This document shows positions 43,639 through 54,939 of a stretch of DNA of 64,000 nt, piece after piece. Source of the DNA: Pomphorhynchus laevis (taxonomy: Eukaryota > Acanthocephala > Palaeacanthocephala > Echinorhynchida > Pomphorhynchidae); assembly GCA_012934845.2 (NCBI GenBank), contig WNNJ02000879.1, positions 62,001 through 126,000 of the forward strand, in the 5' to 3' direction. The first letter of the stretch is position 1; every line of letters begins with the position of its first letter. The notes below the pieces were generated by a model that was given only the letters and a program-made list of their open reading frames with translations, was not told the origin of the DNA and did not search any database. Both the position numbers and the translations under genes were made by a program.

Positions 43639-43815
43639 AATAATTACTGGAGCTGGATCAAAGAAAAGAAGAAATTATTTTTGATATTTCGCTAACTACT
43701 TGTTAGCATCTTCAGAAAATTGTATTTTAGCGATTTTTTGAAGATGCTAACAAGTAGTTAGCGAAATATCAAAAATAATTTCTTCTTTTCTTTGATCCAG
43801 CTCCAGTAATTATTT
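43639..43815. repeat. Near-perfect foldback with hammerhead-like core in each arm
   Basis: Arms of about 75 bp (43640-43714 and 43739-43814) are reverse complements, with a spacer of about 24 bp. The left arm, read on the minus strand, contains CTGAAGA, a 6-bp stem (GCTAAC/GTTAGC) and GAAA followed by TATC. On the plus strand the right arm carries the same stem and GAAA, but TTGAAGA in place of CTGAAGA. Confidence 0.85.
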
Positions 43816-44559
43816 AAATTACATTTTCTTAAATTTACCCAATTAAGGTTACCTGTTATATAGCGATATTATAATTCATTGTAAATAGTTGTATTATATT
43901 GTATGTAGCATGCGCTTTATTACGCTATACCGTATTAAAAAATTTCCACCTCGATTTTATCATAATCAGACATGTGTAATTTTTCTAGATTTATCGATAA
44001 ATATTATTTAATTCGTGTATTTAAGTTATCTAACCCTCTAGATTGAGGCAATTGATATCTTAAACGCACATTGCTTCGTAATAGTATTGTTTTTTAGTAA
44101 TCAAAACGATTGAATGAACAACATTTGATGTTTTTTGTTGAAATCAATAGAAGATAAAAATATTTAAATACCTAAAATAAAGCATTTTTGTAAGTTATTA
44201 GTAGCTGTATAATTAATTGCATTGATTTATTTTGTCAAGCAGAGAAAATAATAAATTATAATTTTACAATGATTTTATTTTGTTGTTTTATCAATGTCGT
44301 TTATATAAGCTGTCGTTCATTTAAGCCAAGGCGTGATGAAAGTGCGGTTACCGTATTTCACTTAACGATATACAGAACAGCAATTTGCCCTTATAAAGCT
44401 GCATTAATAGTATTGTATCAATGACAATTTTTATAGCTAAGTAATAAACCATGTATACATGATTTATAAATCCCGGTAAACTTTAAATATTGACGTTTAG
44501 ATTATGATTTTTGCGGTTTAACCACACAAAAATTATTTCTAAAGTGAATATTTATTTTA
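43816..44559. other. Intron of the Ig-domain gene, AT-rich
   Basis: No exon, RNA gene or repeat recognised. Confidence 0.5.
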
Positions 44560-45750
44560 TTTTAAATTGAAATTTAAAATAAATGTCATTTTTATGAATT
44601 GACTAATAAATAACAGACGTTGTATCAGAATAAGAATTATAGGTCATCAGGAGGACCTGCTATGCCATCAGGTTCCTGCCCCTAATTCCTCTACCCAACA
44701 TAGCAGCGGGGTCAAATACATGCTAATGATGTATTTCCTCTAATAATGATTTATTTTTTCTGATTAAATTTGATCATATAGTATCTTATTCTAATACAAA
44801 GTATATTATTTATTATTCATCCATAAAAATTTTCTGCTAATAATGTGTAATTCTCATTTTATCAAATATATAATTTTTCCAAATGCTTATCTTTGATGTA
44901 TTTAACCTTTCACTATTAATCAGCTTACCAAAATAAGCATTTAAGTCATTATATAACGAATTGTAAATTTTATTTTTGTCGTTGTTATTATTTAATCTAT
45001 ATTTATACCCTTTTGATAGCATTTCCCTTAATTCATTGTTTTCGATTAATTCTAGATTATGCGTGCATATATGTTCATTTATTTTATCAAAATTAAGACT
45101 TTTGCAATTGCATTCTGTGTCTATAATATTTCTAATATAATCGCTACATATTGATTTTAATTCTTTATTATAATTACAAAATTTTCGTCTTAATGGCGGT
45201 AACAGCTTGTACCTTATTTTAGGAATATATTTGCTTAAATCTTTTCCGATTATTTCTTTATTTTTAGAATTATTTAAAAGTCTACATATATTTATATTAC
45301 CTATACATTTATTTATGAATTTTATGGTCAGTGTATATTTTTTATTGTTATTATTAACATTTATTGTACGATTATAGTATTTTGTATTACAATAACTGTC
45401 TATTATACAACTTAATCTATCATAATCGTTAATTAATTTTTGATTTTTTAACATATGATATCTTTAGAAAAACTTCTTATATTTACATAAAGATCTTTTA
45501 GCTTATTATCACTTAAAAGTTGTTTTAATATTTCTAATTGTTCATTTATATACATATCTTTTTTAATATTTTTAACTCTATTTTTCTTATTCCTTTTATC
45601 ACCATGACTTCTTGGTTTGCGTTTAACCGGATTATTATAATATAGTTGTTTATTATATACTATACTACTTATGCCAATTCCTTGTACCACGTCATTCAAT
45701 CCTAATGGGTACATGGAATTAAGCGTTTTATATTAGTATTAATATTTTAA
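44560..45750 (-). mobile_element. Penelope-like element 2, internally deleted
   Basis: Minus strand. It begins at 45750 with the end of the GIY-YIG domain ('YPLGLNDVVQGIG', 45448-45714). A linker-to-RT N-terminal region with a CNCK cysteine pair (44837-45454, 'LLPPLRRKFCNYNKELKS') follows, and then it jumps to the 3' pLTR (44600-44815). The central RT is absent. It inserted in the Ig-gene intron in the same orientation as the gene. It is broken, mainly by one large loss. Confidence 0.8.
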
Positions 45751-45767
45751 TACTTTGCGCTTGTTCA

Positions 45768-46337
45768 TTAGGCTGCACTTTTAGTATTTGTATGCTGCTG
45801 GGACTGAACCCATTTAACACGAAGATTTTCAACTACACTTAAATGAAATAGATAGTCTTCTTTGTTATATTGTGAACCACACCAATACCAACCTTGATCA
45901 GCCTTACCTAGATTTTTAATTTCTAATATTGTACCGTTATGTAAAGTTATACATTCGCTAGTATAACTTCTAATCTGATTATCGTAGTCTTCCATAATTA
46001 TTACCGACTCGAACGGATCACCACTATTGACTATCCGTGAACAAGAAAAATTGTCTGAAGAATCGAACTTCCAAATATATTCGGCAGTTTTATTGTACAG
46101 CCATTTCTTCCAATACACCACCGGTGAACCGCAAGTAAAACAATGTAAGTGTACGCTTGTATGCATTTCAACAACACGGGCTTCTCCATTGTACATACCG
46201 GATACAACTCTTTTGTAGTGATTTTCTACGCACATTTCATAGGTTTCGTCGTATTGCAATGAAAGGACAAGTGGCATAAATAGAAAATATTCATAATGAA
46301 TACCACCCGGGTTGAGCATTAGTCTTAAATTCTTCAA
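45768..46337 (-). CDS. Ig-superfamily membrane protein (FAM187-like), upstream exon
   Basis: Carries a possible signal or hydrophobic start (EYFLFMPLVLSLQ, about residues 16-28). The first Ig V-type domain has Cys in 'VHLHCFTC', core Trp in 'VYWKKW', and the classic F strand 'ADQGWYWC' followed by 'YNKEDYLFHLSVV'. The exact 5' end and donor are unresolved: the stop at 45768 may lie past the true donor (a GT near 45777). Its intron to 42782 has been invaded by a PLE (44560-45750) that abuts the exon, which could disturb splicing. Family resemblance (FAM187) is by eye. Confidence 0.55.
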   Translation of the reverse strand: MKNLRLMLNPGGIHYEYFLFMPLVLSLQYDETYEMCVENHYKRVVSGMYNGEARVVEMHTSVHLHCFTCGSPVVYWKKWLYNKTAEYIWKFDSSDNFSCSRIVNSGDPFESVIIMEDYDNQIRSYTSECITLHNGTILEIKNLGKADQGWYWCGSQYNKEDYLFHLSVVENLRVKWVQSQQHTNTKSAA

Positions 46338-46943
46338 TACTTTTCAAAACATTAAAAGGTCGCCGTAGTTACTAAATTAATAACGAAAATTCGTATTATC
46401 GTCTATCTGTTTTAGATATTGACGTTCTTTTTAAGTTTTGAAAGTATTTTGATTTTGCAAAATAAAGTAAAGTTTTGGAGACGTTAATCAAATTAACAAG
46501 TGTTCATTATAAAATACTTTGCCCTGCTAATAAAAAAATTTTTAAGTTTCTTTTAACATTATATGGTATTTTTAAAATTCTGATTGTATGGTAATTTTAC
46601 AATTATTGAAATATTTTGATTTGTGCGATCATAACCATTAATACAATATAAAAACGTAATTACTATAATTGTTGACATGGATATATTTCGATTTTGTTGA
46701 TATATACATGATGCCTTATATATGGAGAAATATTCAACTGCCTTGCAGAATCCATATGCGGATACGATTGTATAAATAAATATAAATTATAAACTGATTA
46801 CCAGTTTATATATGGTATTTATTATGGTATATTTATATATATATTTATAAATACTACGTATATGGTATTTATATTTTATATATTCAGTTTATACATGGTG
46901 TTTTTATATTCATACATATGCCATATTTTTGACATAACAGTAC
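46338..46943. other. AT-rich DNA upstream of the Ig-domain exon
   Basis: Contains 'tatatggtatttat' runs (46795-46925). The Ig gene's first exon or promoter may lie here or beyond, but I cannot identify it. Confidence 0.45.
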
Positions 46944-49470
46944 CATGTCACTTCTAGACGACCACTTTAGCACCGAAGTGATAGAGAACCAGACAAAACT
47001 AATCAGTAGAATGAAGTACCCACTGGTCGTTTCGGTTGCCTGTGTGAAATTGTAAATAAAGGCGTTTCCGACACTTTGCTTTAATTGTCTGAGGCTTACG
47101 CTCTTAACCAGATCGAATTGCTGTGCGGACCATCCTTAAACACTAGGCAGAGGTTGTTGCTGAATTGTCGCTGCACTCGTTGGATCCTTAATGGATACGG
47201 CATGTATAATAGTAGTGCACGGATGTGCTGAGTAAACAACGGTCCAGGATTTCTTACGAAATACGGCATTTATACTAAATGGTGTTGCTTGATAGACTGG
47301 ACTTCGATTCACGACTTTCAATCACCATGTCACTTCTAGACGACCACTTCAGCATCGAAATGATGAGTACCGGCAACACTCATCAGTAGAATGAGGTACA
47401 CACTGGTCGTTTCGGTTGCCTGTGTGACATTGTGAATAAAGGCGTTTCCGACACTTTGCTTAATTGTCTGAGGCTTACGCTCTTAACCAGATCGAATTGC
47501 TGTGCGGACCATCCTTAAACACTAGGCAGAGGTTGTTGCTGAATTGTCGCTGCACTCGTTGGATACTTAATGGATACAGCATGTATAATAGTAGTGCACA
47601 TATGTGCTGAGTAAACAACGGTCCAGGATTTCTTACGAAATACGGCATTTATACTAAATGGTGTTGCTTGATAGACTGGACTTCGATTCACGACTTTCAA
47701 TCACCATGTCACTTCTAGACGACCACTTCAGCATCGAAATGATGAGTACGCGGCAACACTCATCAGTAGAATGAGGTACACACTGGTCGTTTCGGTTGCC
47801 TGTGTGACATTGTGAATAAATGCGTTTCCGACACTTTGCTTAATTGTCTGAGGCTTACGCTCTTAACCAGATCGAATTGCTGTGCGGACCATCCTTAAAC
47901 ACCAGGCAGAGGTTGTTGCTGAATTGTCGCTGCATTCGTTGGATCCTTAATGGATACGGCATGTATAAAAGTAGTGCACAGATGTGCTGAGTAAACAACG
48001 GTCCAGAATTTCTTACGAAATACGGCATTTATATTAAATGGTGTTGCTTGATAGACTGGACTTCGATTCACGACTTTCAATCAACATGTCACTTCTAGAC
48101 GACCACTTCAGCATCGAAATGATGAGTACCCGGCAACACTCATCAGTAGAATAAGGTACACACTGGTCGTTTCGGTTGCCTGTGTGACATTGTGAATAAA
48201 GGCGTTTCCGACACTGCTTAATTGTCTGAGGCTTACGCTCTTAACCAGATCGAATTGCTGTGCGAACCATCCTTAAACACTAGGTAGAGGTTGTTGCTGA
48301 ATTGTCGCTGCACTCGCTGAATCCTAAACGGATGCGGCATGTATAATAGTAGTGCACAAATGTGCTGAGTAAACAACGGTCCAGGATTTCTTATGAAATA
48401 CGGCATTTATACTAAATGGTGTTGCTTGATAGACTGGACTTCGATTCACGACTTTCAGTCACCATGTCACTTCTAGACGACCACTTCAGCATCAAAATGA
48501 TGATGAAGTCTGAGGCTTACGCTCTTAACCAGATCGAATTGCCGTGCGGACCATCCTTAAACACCAGACAGAGGTTGTTGCTGAATTGTCGCTGCACTCG
48601 TTGGATACTTAATGGATACGGCATGTATAAAAGTAGTGCACAGATGTGCTGAGTAAACAACGGTCCAGGATTTCTTACGAAATACGGAATTTATACAAAA
48701 TGGTGTAGTTTGTTAGACTGGACTTTGATTCACGACTTTCAGTCATCATGTCACTTCTAGACGACCAATGAGTACCCGGTAACACTCATCAGTAAAATGA
48801 AGAACTCACTGGTCGTTTCGGTTGCCTGTGTGGCATTGTGAATAAAGGCGTTTCCGACACTTTGCTTAATTGTCTGAGGCTTACGATCTTAACCAGATCG
48901 AATTGCTGTGAGGACCATCCTTAAACACTAGGTATAGCTTGTTGCTGAATTGTCGCTACACTCGTTGGATCTTTAATGGATACGGTATGTATATTAGTAG
49001 TGCACGGATGTGCTGAGTAGACAACGATCCAAGATTTCTTTCGAAATGCGTTTATAGAAAATTTTGTTGCTTGATAGACTGGACTTTGATTCACGACTTT
49101 CAGTCATCATGTCACTTCTAGACGATCAATGAGTACCCGGTAACACTCATCAGTAAAATGAAGAACTCACTGGTCGTTTCGGTTGCCTGTGTGACATTGT
49201 GAATAAAGGCGTTTCCGACACTTTGCTTAATTGTCTGAGGCTTACGCTCTTAACCAGATCGAATTGCTGTGAGGACCATCCTTAAACACTAGGCATAGCT
49301 TGTTGCTGAATTGTCGCTACACTCGTTGGATCTTTAATGGATACGGTATGTATATTAGTAGTGCACGGATGTGCTGAGTAAACAACGATCCAAGATTTCT
49401 TTCGAAATGCGTTTATAGAAAATTTTGTTGTTTGATAGACTGGACTTCGATTCACGACTTTCAGTCACCA
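46944..49470. repeat. 361/380-bp satellite array
   Basis: About seven head-to-tail units. A fixed point (GTTTCGGTTGCC) recurs at 47029, 47409, 47789 and 48169 (exactly 380 bp each), then at 48815 and 49176 (361 bp) after a partial unit. The two lengths mark two subfamilies. Each unit carries on its minus strand GGCAACC-GAAAC-GACCA and TTCTA-CTGATGA-GTGTTGCC. The 61-codon open frames seen in three units are not genes. Confidence 0.95.
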
Positions 49471-49479
49471 TTATTACTT

Positions 49480-50060
49480 TTGACGGTTGAATCATTATCA
49501 TTATTTACACTATCAATGTTTATGTTTTAAAACATTTATCTTATCAAGCATTTGTTATCAATATTTATGTTGTCAAAGCATTTATTTTATCATTATTTAT
49601 GTTATCAATGTTTGTTTTAAAACATTTGCCTTACCAAGCATATCTTATCTACATTTATGTTGTCGAAGCACATTTTAATCAATATTTTTATTGTCAAAGC
49701 ATTTATGTTATCACAATCAAAGTATTTATGTTATCACAATTTATGTTATCATAATTTATGTTATCAATGTTTATGTTTTAAAACATTTATCTTATCAAGC
49801 ATTTGTTATCAATATTTATGTTGCCAAAGCATTTATTTTATCATAATTTTTGTTATCATCATTTATGTTCACAAATTTTATGTTTTAAAACATTTACCAT
49901 ATCAAACATATCTTATCTATATTTATGTTGTCGAAGCATATTTTTATCACAATTTATGTTATCATTATTTATGTTATCAATGTTTATGTTTTAAAACATT
50001 TATCTTATCAAGCATTTGCTATCAATATTTATGTTGTCAAAGCATTTATTAATGTTTACA
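49480..50060. repeat. ATTTATGTTATCA minisatellite
   Basis: An irregular tandem array of short units such as ATTTATGTTATCA and TTATGTTTTAAAACATTTATC, with a higher-order repeat of about 240 bp (49500, 49750, 49975). Its open frames are artefacts of the repeat. Confidence 0.9.
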
Positions 50061-51690
50061 TTTTATCACTCCATTATATCCTAGATATCACTGCAGACGT
50101 TTACATTTGTATAAGTAATCCTTATCGGTTGTTATCATTGCTTATCTTGATAAAGTAAACAGTAAAGTAAACAATAAAGTAAACAGTAAAGTATCTCAGT
50201 AAAGTAAACACTTAGTTTGTAATCAAACTAAGTGTTTACTTTACTGACCATTTAGCAAGGACCTTGCTCTTCCGATTGAATCGTTCAGCTTTCAAATTGT
50301 ATGTTATTTTATTGTATGTTATTTTATTGTAATTTGCTAGAACAGCTAAAATTTTCTTCAAATTGTGTAGCCATGAAATTGTGTAGCCATAAAAACGTTA
50401 TCAAAGATAATAAGTGATAATTACAACGTTTTTAGATAATATCACATTAATAATATCACTGCGATACATCACAGTCATCGCATTCTTTATTTGTACTTTT
50501 ATATTTAAACACTAAATTGCTATATTATGATTAAAATGTTTACATTTTATCACTCCATTATCTCCTAGATAGCACTGCGGACGTTTACATTTGTATAAGT
50601 AATCCTTATCGATTGTTATCATTGCTTATCTTGATAAGTAAACACTTGGTTTGATTACAAAATCCTTATTATTATCAGCCACTGATAATAATATTTTGAA
50701 TAATAATGTTTTGAATCAAAAGGTCCATTCCAAATCGAAAGGTCCATTCCAATTTAAAATACAAAATAATTAGAAAAAAAATAAAAAATCAGACACTGAT
50801 TAATTCACTGATTAATATTATTTATTCACTAATTAGAATTTATTAATGAACGTTTTAATAATCAATTCAAATTAGCGTTAATGAATTATGTATAAAAAAC
50901 GATTTTTTATAACGAAGCAATGAGAAATTTAGTCAATTAAATTGTGTAGCCATGAAAACGTTATCAAAGATAATAGATGTTAATTACAACGTTATTAGAT
51001 AATATCACATTAATAATATCACTGCGATACATCACAGTCATCGCATTCTTTATTTGTACTTTTATATGTAAACACTAAATTGCTATATTATGATTGAAAT
51101 GTTTACATTTTATCACTTCATTATTTCTTAGATGGCATTGCAGACGTTTACATTTTTATAAGTGATCCTTATCGGTAGTTATCATTGCTTATCTTGATAA
51201 GTAAACACTTGGTTTGATTACAAAAATCCTTGACTATCAGACCTTGATAATAATAATTAAATTTTGTCAATTAAATTGTGTAGCCATGAAAACGTTATCA
51301 AAGATAATAGATGTTAATTACGACGTCATTAGATAATATCACATTAATAATATCACTGCGATACATCACAGTCATCGCATTCTTTATTTGTACTTCTATA
51401 TTTAAACTTTAAATTGCTATATTATGATTAAAATGTTTACATTTTATCACTTGATTATCTCCTAAATTACACTGCGGACGTTTACATTTTTATTAATAAC
51501 CCTTATCGGTTGTTATCATTGCTTATCTTGATAAGTAAACACTTGGTTTGATTACAAAATCCTTATTATTATCAGCCACTGATAATAATAATTTAATTTT
51601 GTCAATTAAATTGTGTAGCCATGAAAACGTTATCAAAGATAATAGATGTTAATTACAACGTCATTAGATAATACTTTTATTTCAGCATTT
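50061..51690. repeat. 334-bp tandem repeat rich in TTATC/GATAA
   Basis: Units share 'gtgtagccatgaaaacgtta' (50940, 51275, 51608; spacing about 335) and 'gctatattatgatt...atgtttacattttatcac' (50050, 50537, 51097, 51431). Each holds a CTTATCTTGATAAG palindrome. About four units, one stretched by an insertion near 50660-50940. Confidence 0.9.
50198..50247. repeat. Perfect 23-bp inverted repeat with 4-nt loop
   Basis: CAGTAAAGTAAACACTTAGT and three further bases on each side of TAAT are exact reverse complements. It lies at the entry of the 334-bp array. Confidence 0.9.
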
Positions 51691-51858
51691 TATCAGAAAT
51701 GTGTAATTATGAATTTATCGAATCAGTAAAAGATTAATATTATGATAACAAATAACATTAAAGTTAATTAAAAATTCCATAATATACTATGTACATTGAA
51801 CAAATGACCAGGGTAAGTGTTGCGTCTATTGTGAAATCGCATTACTATCTCATTGCAG

Positions 51859-51988
51859 CCAAAAAGGTGTAGAACGATGATTGAAGCAATGGAAGATAGA
51901 TATAGCGATATTGACTCTTCTTTAGAAATCAACGATTCGTCTTGCGAGCTAACATTCTATCTTCCAGAAAATTCACCAAGAAAAAATG
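51859..51988 (+). CDS. Tubulin-cofactor-E-like internal exon (tentative)
   Basis: Acceptor CATTGCAG|CC (51858). It translates as PKRCRTMIEAMEDRYSDIDS and on to 'PENSPRKN', and could end at the donor ATG|GTTCG. The 'FLTAIKNRY' region that follows the CAP-Gly domain in tubulin folding cofactor E (TBCE) compares with 'MIEAMEDRYSDID' here. Phase 1 at the end matches an acceptor at 54326. Cofactor E handles alpha-tubulin during folding of the tubulin heterodimer in the cytosol. Identification depends on short similarity and on the next exon. Confidence 0.4.
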
Positions 51989-52959
51989 GTTCGAAATTCT
52001 TTTATTCGTAATTTAATATTTAATCCAAATGTTTAAAAATTAAAGCGTAAAAGTCTAAAGATTAAATCCGAATTAACGGCTTGCGGTTCTTTCACTGCAA
52101 CCTAATTTTAATTTCAATTTCATAAGTAAAAGTTTTTTAAAAGTTTTCCTCACAAACCATTTTTAAACGGTTTGTGGCTAAAATTGAACTATTGACAATA
52201 CCATTGACAAACTTTTCAAAAGAGTTATGTATTTTGTTGTATAAATGTGGAAAAATATAAGTTTTAAAATGGCTTTTATAATTTCAATTTTAGTGTATTG
52301 ATGGATTAGAATTAATAATAATTTAAATTATTAAGCGAAAAATATATAATATGGATTGTATATATATGGATTGTATATTATAATATATAATATATAGATA
52401 ATATATAATATATATATTAGAATATTTTATATTATGTATTATATTTTTAATAGATATTAAAAATAAAATATATACAATATTATGTTATTATATTATGCTA
52501 TTTATATTTACAAATATTTAGTTATATTTAGTTATATTCGAGATAATACTTGATCCTGATTATCTTATTTTAATCCCTTTTATGATCAATATTGTAATCT
52601 TAAAAGCAATTTTCAGTGTTAGGAGTTTTATATTTAGGAGTTTTTTTTCTGCATTTAAAAAATAAGGGATTAAAAAAATAAAATTAATTTATAAATGATA
52701 TAAAATACGCAGAGTCACTTAGCTGATCTTATTTGCTCACAGTTTAATAAAGCTAGCTTTACAATCATTTGATATTTATACAATCATTTTGACTTTAAAA
52801 CATAATAATAAATTGTATTAATAACGATTATAACAAATTTTGAGAAACGTCAATTATTTAATCCTAAATAATTGACGTCAATCCTAAATAATACAAAATT
52901 ATTTAGGTTTAATACAAAATTATTTAGGTTTAATACAAATTATAAACTGAAATTAAACA

Positions 52960-53100
52960 TAAAAATCAATTTTTATGAATTAACTAGTAGATAACAAACT
53001 ATGTATCAGAATAAGGATTATAGGTCATCAGGAGGAACTGCTATGCTATCAGGTTTCGGCTCTTATTCCTCGTCCAAACATAGCATCGGGGAGTTTCTTA
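52960..53100 (-). repeat. Solo PLE pLTR relic
   Basis: Minus-oriented 'ggtcatcaggaggaactgct' followed by the 'caaacatagcatcgggg' block match the pLTR centre at 21720-21790 reversed. Truncated. Confidence 0.7.
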
Positions 53101-53129
53101 AGTCATCGTAAAGTTTCTTATTTTAAAAT

Positions 53130-53345
53130 TCTGTTTAAGATTAAGATATTTACATGTATGTAGATAAACGGATTACATTTTCTAATTACTCATTTTTATA
53201 GTCATCTTAAAGTTTTATTTTTTTAAATCTTTTGAAGATTAGGATTTTTACAATTAGAATAGTAAAAATCCTAATCCGATTAGGATTTTTAGTAATTAGA
53301 AAATGTAATCCGCTCATCTACATAAATGTAAATATCTTAATCTTA
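53130..53345. repeat. Foldback, about 50-bp arms plus palindromic centre
   Basis: 'gattaagatatttacatgta...ttacattttctaattac' (about 53140-53190) is complementary to 53290-53345. The centre contains TAAAAATCCTAAT/ATTAGGATTTTTA. A third part-copy of the arm lies at 53390-53430. It resembles a foldback MITE, but no target duplication was established. Confidence 0.75.
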
Positions 53346-53489
53346 AACAGCATTTTAACTAATTAAAACATTTAGCTAAGTTTTAGAGTGAGTAATTAGA
53401 AAATATAATCCGCTCATCTACATAAATGTAATTCAAATCCGCACAATATTATTAAAAATTTATTTAAACTATTAAGCTAAATAATTTTT

Positions 53490-53870
53490 ATGGATAATAA
53501 ATAATATACTTTGCATTATAATAAGATACTAGATAGTTATTTCAGAGGAAATACATCATTAGCATGTATTTGGCCCCGCTGCTATGTTGGGTAGAGAGGT
53601 TAGGGGCCGAAACCTGATAACATAGCAGTTCCTCCTAATGACCTCTAATCCTTATTCTGATACAACGTCCGTTATTTATTAGTCAATTAATAAAAATGAC
53701 GTTTATTTTAAATTTTAAGTTTTTTTTCAGAGAAAAACTATATACTTTTCATTAGTAAAGGATATTAGATAATCAAATTTAATAAGAGGAAATACGTCAT
53801 TAGCATGTATCTGATTTTGTAGCTATTCTGGGTCGATAAAATAGCAGTTCTTACTGATGACCTCTAACTT
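53490..53870 (+). repeat. PLE pLTR copies (one full, one worn)
   Basis: 53510-53690 is a near-complete pLTR (GGCCCC, CTGCTATGTT, GGGGCC, GAAAC, AACATAGCAG; CTAATGA at the core). A worn second unit follows at 53755-53870 with CTGATGA kept. Confidence 0.8.
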
Positions 53871-54326
53871 AGAAAAATATTAAATATTAATCGGCTCAAA
53901 TAATTAAATTTATTTGTTTTTTTTTTCTCACTGCATAGTGTAATTATGGCATATAATTACATAATAAAACCAGATAAATGGTATATTATCTATAAATCGG
54001 TTCATAAAAATAGCGGGTTATCTAAATTGTTTTTCAGATTAAGACATTTTCATTCTTAAATTTATGTATAAAACAAAATATGTAGTTTCTTGTATGACTT
54101 TCTACAATTTTCACGACAAACTAGTGTGTCAGGATAAAAACAGTTTCGAAACATTGCTATAAAATGTGGAATATAATAAATGTGAACATTTCTTTAATGG
54201 AGTAGTTATTTTAAAACATGTTATTTTAAAACATCATAAAAGCATTTTCAAATTGTCTAGTTGCATTGAAAATATAATATGCTATTAAGAATTATATTAA
54301 ACTTACAATCTATGAATATTTTTAAG

Positions 54327-54472
54327 CTACCGGCAGAATAATTGCTTCAACTTCGATGTCATTAAATCATCAGGATATAACAGATATAGGATGTACAGAA
54401 TACCTACACGAAGCATGTACAAGCACTGAGCTGATTGATTTATCTAATAATAAGCTTGAAAGTTGGACACAG
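54327..54472 (+). CDS. Tubulin-cofactor-E-like exon, start of leucine-rich repeats (tentative)
   Basis: From an acceptor (TTTTTAAG|C) to a strong donor (ACACAG|GTAAAT) it reads on as 'STSMSLNHQDITDIG...LHEACTSTELIDLSNNKLESW'. TBCE has the pattern VSL...I...G......ACPNIRKVDLSKNLLSSW at its first leucine-rich repeats, a clear parallel (cysteine, DLS-N-L-SW). Joined to the exon at 51859 the frame is kept. The CAP-Gly exon upstream and the later repeats are not in the window or not recognisable. The intron between (2.3 kb) is full of PLE terminal repeats. Confidence 0.5.
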
Positions 54473-54939
54473 GTAAATAATTCGCTTTTCGACACTATTC
54501 AACCATTTTTATAATATTAAATATTTTTGAAGCATTGTACACATATAACAGGTAGCTATCTACAGGACATATTCAAAACCCAATACTAATCGTTTAACTA
54601 CCTGAATTATACGAATCAATTTTTTTATATTAATACAACAAATACTATATTTATTATAATTTTTCAGTATTGACACAGCTCTTCGATTCATCAATACAAT
54701 AAAATAGGATGAATGTAACGTGCAGAATAAAGTTATAAAAATTTCAAGTGTAAAAATGAACAAACTTAAATTCAGCAAACAATCTATAAATGATTAGTTT
54801 AAGATGATTAGTTTAAAGCCCTCATTAAGGGCTTTTAATTAGAACACTTCTGTCCAGAGTTATTCAAAATATACGAAAATTATAAAGAACTAGTTTTTGA
54901 GTTACAATTTCGAATTTGGAAGTTGGAGGATAGAGGCTA
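54473..54939. other. AT-rich spacer
   Basis: No gene seen. An open frame of 72 codons on the minus strand (54560-54778) has no recognisable motif. Confidence 0.5.

Larger units (their letters stand above)
51989..54326 (+). other. Putative intron with AT-rich DNA and PLE terminal repeats
   Basis: 52330-52520 is TA-rich. PLE-associated relics lie at 52960-53100 and 53490-53870, and a foldback at 53130-53345. No other exon seen. Confidence 0.5.

Noticed and set aside
46944-49470. Conserved 61-codon open frames repeated in the satellite (for example 47136-47321, 47515-47700, 47895-48080)
   Set aside because: They are the same satellite segment repeated. The 380-bp period is not a multiple of three, other units break the frame, and there is no protein-like signature.
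49487-50158. Overlapping open frames rich in Leu-Cys-Tyr in two plus-strand frames
   Set aside because: Translation of the ATTTATGTTATCA minisatellite; low complexity, no start context or family.
46944-51690. CRISPR-like array
   Set aside because: Repeats of 361, 380 and 334 bp without spacers, eukaryotic context and no cas genes; ordinary satellite arrays.
50061-51690. Terminal inverted repeats of a DNA transposon
   Set aside because: The inverted pieces recur inside every tandem unit and no target duplication or transposase is seen.
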